From positions 167,286,875-167,350,874 of the forward strand of contig NC_092858.1 in the NCBI RefSeq assembly GCF_032062135.1: DNA of 64,000 nucleotides. The letters run 5' to 3'. Source of the stretch: Pyxicephalus adspersus. Taxonomy: Eukaryota; Chordata; Amphibia; Anura; Pyxicephalidae. A program made the translations under genes and the position numbers. This document shows, one piece after another, positions 58,241 to 64,000 of the stretch. How positions within the stretch are numbered: position 1 is the first letter of the stretch; every line of letters begins with the position of its first letter. A model generated the notes under the pieces. The model was not told the DNA's origin. It searched no databases and worked only from the letters and a program-made list of their open reading frames with translations.

Positions 58241-58431
58241 ATAGCTGAGTGTTATTCCATTGAGAAAAATAGGAGTTCAAGGGACACATAAATTATGTAT
58301 CAGTTGTTATTATAGAATTGTGAGACTGTTTACTTATAGTTGTGGCTGTGTATTTAGGCTTGTGTATATGCAGAAGGTCATCCATGACCATGACCATGGA
58401 CATGAAAAGTGTCTCCTTTCCTCTCCATTTA

Positions 58432-58857
58432 GGTGTTCATCTATATATACCCTTCATTGTAACAGGTGGTCAATGGCCAATAGGCAAAGCCAATTGGTGG
58501 AAGACACTGGTGCCAATCTTGACCTTCCAGCCCAATTGACTTTGATCAGTTTTAATTTATCTCTTCAGTTCAGAAACTTCAAATCACAAAACCCAATGGC
58601 AAAATGTTGTAGGGATTTCTCAAATGCATGTGTTCAATTGTGTTTCATCCCCAATCTTAAGCTCTATATCATCCCTTTATTGTAATGGTTGGTCAATAGG
58701 CACAAACAATAGGTGGCAGAGACTGGGGCCAATTTTGATCTTTTTGCCTCTGTCTCAAATCAGTTTTTATTTATGCTTTCAGTTATGTAACTACAAATCA
58801 CAAGACCCAAAGACCAGATTTTATAGGGATTCACAATACTTGTGTTCCCCTACTATC
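58432..58857. repeat. two-copy tandem duplication (~220 bp units)
   Basis: Unit 1 (about 58432-58639) and unit 2 (about 58640-58857) share TTCATTGTAA/TTTATTGTAA, GGTCAATGGCCAATAGGCA / GGTCAATAGGCA, GGTGGAAGACACTGGTGCCA / GGTGGCAGAGACTGGGGCCA, AACTTCAAATCACAA / AACTACAAATCACAA and TAGGGATTTCTCAAATG / TAGGGATTCACAATAC. Divergence suggests an old event. The 141-codon frame over it is not a gene. Confidence 0.8.
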
Positions 58858-61584
58858 TGTTGAAATTTTAAGATTAAGAATTCTTCATCCTTAATAATAA
58901 GCCTTTATCAGTGCTGATAGATGCTCTATGTTGGACTTATTCATATCTGCTATCTTTGCAAACCCTACCACCACCACAAATTAAAGCCCTGTGTATATTA
59001 GGGTAGGAACCTCCAAAAAAGCACTTTTATATTTTGGGTCAGAACAAGTGGCCAAAAAGTGACTGATTATAACTCAATATACATCAATTAATTTTACTAT
59101 GTTGGAGGAAAGTGTATATTTTGACAGTTTTTGAATAATGTATAGTAGAGTTAAAATCCCCTCTCAGATTTTATCTATGGAGTGCTTTTCTTTCAAATTA
59201 GAGCTGAGGGAAAATCTTCAAGGTGAACCAAGCAGCAAACAACAAAAAAGCCTACAAAGTTACTAGCCTTTACTCATGTTATCCAACAAATGTGTGTAGG
59301 AGATCCTAAAAATGTATCCTAATCCAAACTAACACTCACCTATCAACTGTATATGTCCCAACCAGTCCAAAACCATAGTTGCCCTAATAAAAGCCTTCAT
59401 ACTCAAAAGAGAAGACCATTTTAAACATGAGGGCCCATACTAAGTGGTGCTTTTTTGTTTTTTGTTTTTATTAGATATCAGGTTGTATGCTGCACTTATG
59501 TGGCTTTAGCTCAGAGTACAACTGTGAACCCTCCTTAGATGCTTACAAGAAGATATTTTATACTCTATGGCCAAGATCAATTTATGTACACTACTTCACT
59601 GTCTGCCAGGGGCCAGTTAAGTTGAGATCATGTGATCAATGATGCCTTGGAATTTGTTTAAGTGATTGTCATCCAAAGGGACCCAGAGGGGTATGGTGGA
59701 GCATGTGAGAGGTTTATGTATATTTAGGGGTTGCTGAATTTCTAAGTTATTGCAGCAAATATAAATTTGTGCATGTGGTATCAACAAAGTTTTCAAGGCT
59801 GTACACTATTCAAGAACATCTGTCCTTGTTCCCCAATAAAAACATTCTACAATATAAAATTCTTAACACAATACCCTAAAAAGTTTTTTTTTGTCTTTTG
59901 ATAATGGTAAAGTACTGGAGTATAATAATGGATCAACTATAAAAACTTTCACTATGGGCAATTCAGCTTCACTTCTGTAATCACAGATTTCTGTTCCCAA
60001 AAAACAACCCAATCTGCTTCCAAATTGGTCACAGGTATTGAGCAAAAGGGAGCCATCAAAAAAAAGGTAATACATTGTAGCCTTTTCAGTAGACGTCGCT
60101 TTTATTATTCTCAAACAGACCAGAGAATTGGAAGTCTGTCGGGGATGGCAAAGTGCACGTAGGCATTGGCTGATTCCACAGTTCAGCTCATTAATCTGAG
60201 CTAGACACCGAGTAGATCCGCAGAACATAACAACTTGCTCTCCCTGTGCACTTAAGATAATGCAATACAAATATTTTCTACAGAAGCTCACAAATGGTTA
60301 TTTGACTCACTCTTATACTGCACATAATTACAACAGTCAGAGTTCCAAGTTAAATAATATTAGACTAGCCTGAGCCAAAATTGGTTTGGGACGGAGCCAG
60401 ATTGAACGACTTGTGGAACAAACCCCAACCACACCAAGTTCCACAAGCCTGTGTAGATGTCACTATCACTTACACACAGCCGTTTTCACTGTAATCATAA
60501 TATTGGAGCAGAAAAGGTTGCTAGGGGGCTGCTTCTGTTCTTTTATTAGCTTCAAGATACTAAAAGAGAACAAGATCCATACATCTTTGCATTCCCATAG
60601 AGCAAAAAAGTATATAGCATAGCAAAAAATATATGAACACTTGTGAAAACATGCAGTGGTGGATGCAGCCAAAAGTGGACCCCGGGGCAAAACAAGCTGA
60701 TGAGTAACCCGACAGATCACGGTGGACCGAGGTCCAATAGCCAGTAGAAACAGACCAGAGGTATCCCCTTCCTAGCCGGGCACCAAGAGATGGATAGCAG
60801 GGCTGCCCAAACGGGGTTCTGTGGGTGTATAAGCTGGGCAGTGAGGGAAGAAGGGCGTGTGAAGGCAGATGTAGGACCATGCAAGTTGCTGTAGGGGTCC
60901 CTGCTAGCTTAAGAGTGTGGAGGACCCTCATGCAGTGGTATACTTTGCACACTGCTATGTCACATGTGCCAGGGGCAGATATAGGAGGTGCAAAAAATGC
61001 TAAATAAGTGAGGGGAGCCAAGTCAGTTTTATACAAGTGCCCACTGTTGGCTACGTTCGCCACTGTCATGTATGTCCAATATGTGCAACAACACAAACTT
61101 AATCTGTACGCGTTTCTTCCTACACTCTAAAGGAAAAACTAAGCTCTTACTGGGAATAATTTACTAAAGGAATATAGCTTGTTCACTAGCATAATGTAAG
61201 TGAACAACCTATGTGGTGATAGTTCACTTTGCAAAGATTACCCAATCACATGCAAGGGAACCCAAAAAATTGTGTTTTCTAGCACGATTGGATGGTTGAC
61301 GTCAGCAGAGCTTCATCTCATCACTAAACGACATATCACTTGCAAGTGGATAATTCACTTTACAATGTGAACAGACAATATCCCTTTAGTAAATCAACCC
61401 TATTGGGGTCTATTAATAAATGTTTTTAGTCAACTATTACCAAAATGTGCACAGTTTTCATATTGGATTCAATTATAAAATGTTTGAAGTAGCTTTTATA
61501 GTTCATACATATTTCTAATTAATTAAAATTTTTGATATAGGTTGGGTGAATCTTGAGTGAACATAGTTATAAATGTACTCCAAT
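58858..61584. other. upstream sequence, no gene supported
   Basis: Contains long but non-ATG minus frames (59863-60291, 60560-61096) without any known domain. 60650-61060 is GC-richer and looks like old repeat (GTGGTGGATGCAGCC, GGACCCCGGGGC), but I cannot name it. Confidence 0.4.
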
Positions 61585-61806
61585 GGGCCTGATTTATTAA
61601 AGTTCTCCAAGCTTGAGAGAATATCCTTTCATCAGTGAAGCTTGTCAATCCAGTAAATCTGGAATGGATTTCTTAAACATCATTTGTTATTTTCTAGCAA
61701 ATGTTTTTAATCCTGGACCAGATCCATTTCAGGTTTGCTGGATCACCCAGCTTCACTGGTGAAAATGTATTCTCCCTAGCCTTGGGGAACTTTAATAAAT
61801 CAGGGC
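61583..61806. mobile_element. palindromic MITE, CTCTCCAAG family
   Basis: GGGCCTGATTTATTAAAGTT, CTTTCATCAGTGAAGCTTG, CAGTAAATCTGGAATGGATT, CTAGCAAATGTTTTTAATCC, TTTCAGGTTTGCTGGATCAC, CCAGCTTCACTGGTGAAAAT, TTTAATAAATCAGGGC. Both ends and centre are present. Confidence 0.85.
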
Positions 61807-64000
61807 GGATGTGTCAGTGTTGGGGATCAATACTCCAATTATTTATTCGTCTTGTCTCCAATTACACCTAAACTGTACTTTTTTATTTATCTTTTTTATT
61901 TCCAACCTTCTTTTCATCAGAATGATCTTTTATTTTTTTTTTACTTACCTTTCCCTGAAGTTGAAAAACTCAAATGCTTTATAAACAGATCCAACTCCAT
62001 TTTTCAATATTTGAGATTACCCTAAAAATATTGATCCTGTTGCATAATTGGATGATGAATTGCAGTGCATACAGACAGTATATAAAGCAAGAGGGTAATT
62101 TAATCCAATAGTGCGTGTCCAAGACTGAAATATCAGCCATGTGTAGAGAATATTTACTGCCGCCTACATGACAAAACTGCTCACAGATCATTGTGGTTGT
62201 GAATATTTTGCATTGAATCTGTTTTTTCAGCGGTGAGGTTCTGCAGCATTGAGTAAGTCTATACTTCCCTGACGAAACCTCCAGAAAGCAGAGCCAGGAG
62301 TGAGGTCCCTCTTACTGTACATCCGTCTGTCCAGCTATATGGGATTCAGGGCTAATGATGGAACGGCTCATGTAACCGTGGGTGAGAGGAATGGGAAGGA
62401 ATAAAATTCCTTTTTAATGAATATATACTGTATAGTACTATTGTAACCCAGACCACACAAATATATGGAGCAATTATGAGGTTTATAGATCACAGCCCAC
62501 AAGATAAAAAAAACAGTTATTCCGATTCACGGAGATGATTCAGAATCTGTCATACTTTAATATGTTTCAAGGACACTCTGCTATTTTTGCTATTTGGCTT
62601 TAACTGTAATACTGTTAAAGTCATTTCTGGCATGCTCATATATATACATGCTTGCTATGTTCAGTTTGATTTCACATAGAGGGTTGTAGGAGTTTTATCT
62701 AGTGTCGCAATATCCGATAATGCAAATTGCATCCTGCAAAAAATGAATTGTGGGTTAAGCCACATAAAAAGTATATTGACTACAGTTAAAAATCAATTCC
62801 AACTAAATACAGATGTTAAATACATAAAACGGACATAAAGGATTTTTATTTCTGTCCATCCAGTCCTGCCATGTATGCAATTCTGCCACATTCAGAGCAG
62901 GAGGTCTATTTCTTTCTGTTGCAGCCTTAATGTTCCTCCGTACTACACTACTCTTAATAATTCCCTCCACAGTTCTGTACAAAGATCCAGGAACTGGGAC
63001 CACAATTTTTTTACATCCCGTGATGTTCTCCTGCCCATCCCTGTGCAATGTAGTTCCTGGTCAGGACCTGTTTTAGGGTAGGGCAAACTGAATAAATACT
63101 AAGGGTCCCCATCTTTTCCATGACCACAATTAATAAAATGGCAAGGGTCCAAGGAGGTGGAATGATGTGCACTTGGGCCCTCAACTTTATATTTGTCCAG
63201 GGTAACATTGTGCCTATACCTCCCTTGACCATAATGCTGGCTCTTTCATCTTCTAGTTTAAGTGTTGGGGTACACAATATACATTAAAATGCGTTTAGAT
63301 ACATTAATGATGCAACTAAACCCAAGAACAAAAGGATTTGCAACTTGAAATCCTGCCAGTAACACACATTATGGGCTACGATGACATGAATGCTCATGAA
63401 ACCTACTGTGTCCATGGAGGAGCAGCATTGTCACCCAGGGACAAGAAGTTTGTTAAGACTATAGAGCACAACCTCTTATTATCTCCAATGTAGGGGCAGT
63501 AAGAAATGGAAATAATACTGATATTACAGTACAGGCAGAGCTCCCAGGAACTTTCAGCTCACCTCAGTTTTTTTCTTTTTTGCACTTATTGAATAGAACT
63601 ATTTCAATAGTGTATTTACAAGACCAAAAGAAATGTTTTTGTTATAGATCCCATACACTTTATGTATAAAATAACTGGAATAATCTGTGTTTTTTTCTAA
63701 TTTGTGTCCATGGTTCAGTATTAGGATAAAATGAGGGCCACCGGTCACAGTAATAGGTGTGCAACCGACACAGATGGCTAACTGAAAGCTCAGAAGCTGG
63801 CAGAATCCAGGAAAGAAGGGAGCAGTATTGGATGTGAGTGCAGGAAAAGGATTGAGAGAGCCATCAATTCTCCCAACAAGGCAGGAAACATTATGATTCC
63901 GCTGCAGCACAACGATGAGCACATGGCGCATGGCCTTCAGGAAAACTACTGGAGCAAGGAAGGGATATCACCTGGGATGCTACTGGAATGGAGACAGATG
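61807..64000. other. upstream sequence, nothing recognised
   Basis: No exon, repeat family member or RNA gene supported. If erg has a more distal promoter (the MASTIK form), this would be intronic, but the window does not show it. Confidence 0.4.

Noticed and set aside
58260..58685. 141-codon plus-strand frame
   Set aside because: It starts with TTG and runs through a diverged tandem duplication. The second unit does not preserve the frame, so there is no sign of coding selection.
59863..60291. 142-codon minus-strand frame
   Set aside because: Starts with GTG; no domain, splice context or codon signal supports an exon.
60560..61096. Longest open frame in the window (178 codons, minus strand)
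   Set aside because: It begins with TTG rather than ATG, the composition is unbiased, no domain is recognisable, and it overlaps GC-richer repeat-like sequence.
40460..64000. ETS2 or other neighbouring gene exons upstream of erg
   Set aside because: In mammals ETS2 lies upstream of ERG in the opposite direction, but I found no second ETS or PNT domain or other exon-like peptide in this part of the window.
1..64000. tRNA, rRNA, CRISPR or a novel multi-gene system
   Set aside because: I found no cloverleaf-like, rRNA-like or direct-repeat/spacer structure. Everything else supported is one vertebrate gene plus transposable-element debris.

Overview
The window is vertebrate nuclear DNA, most likely from a frog and probably a ranoid. 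It is AT-rich, intron-dominated and full of dispersed repeats. I see no prokaryotic operons, rRNA, tRNA or CRISPR. The frog assignment is an inference. It rests on the ERG protein being tetrapod-like but diverged from mammals, and on several repeat families I associate with anurans: the long palindromic CTCTCCAAG elements, and the GCGCTGTACA / TATATAGCGCC element with its TTATTATT tail. An assembly gap of 41 N lies at 20372-20412, inside an intron.

Only one protein-coding gene can be supported: erg, an ETS-family transcription factor, on the minus strand from about 40.4 kb down to the stop codon at 12674. I placed nine coding exons by matching splice signals, phases and the known ERG protein: 35798-36015, 26772-26923, 22645-22848, 20792-20872, 18527-18598, 16853-16915, 15494-15547, 14708-14755 and 12674-13194. 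All have AG/GT borders and compatible phases. A tenth, amino-terminal exon (40415-40459 coding) is proposed. The joined reading frame would give a 485-residue protein: a short alternative N terminus, a PNT/SAM-pointed domain, the central region encoded by the 81- and 72-bp cassette exons, an ETS DNA-binding domain (about residues 317-398) and the conserved ERG C-terminal tail.

Layout: 1-11.3 kb is sequence downstream of erg, with LINE, MITE and hAT-type debris. About 11.3-12.67 kb is the probable 3' UTR. 12.67-40.5 kb is the gene, with introns from 0.7 to 8.9 kb. 40.5-64 kb is upstream sequence or an upstream intron. It carries more repeats and a few repeat-free stretches rich in ETS, GATA, E-box and SOX-like motifs that are candidate enhancers.

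I found no novel multi-gene system. The most useful observations are the frog-specific first coding exon with upstream ORFs, weak donors and a homopolymer acceptor around the alternatively used small exons, nested transposons including a decayed BED-finger hAT inside a palindromic MITE, a triplicated ~300-bp tandem unit, a 41-bp G run, and candidate regulatory blocks.
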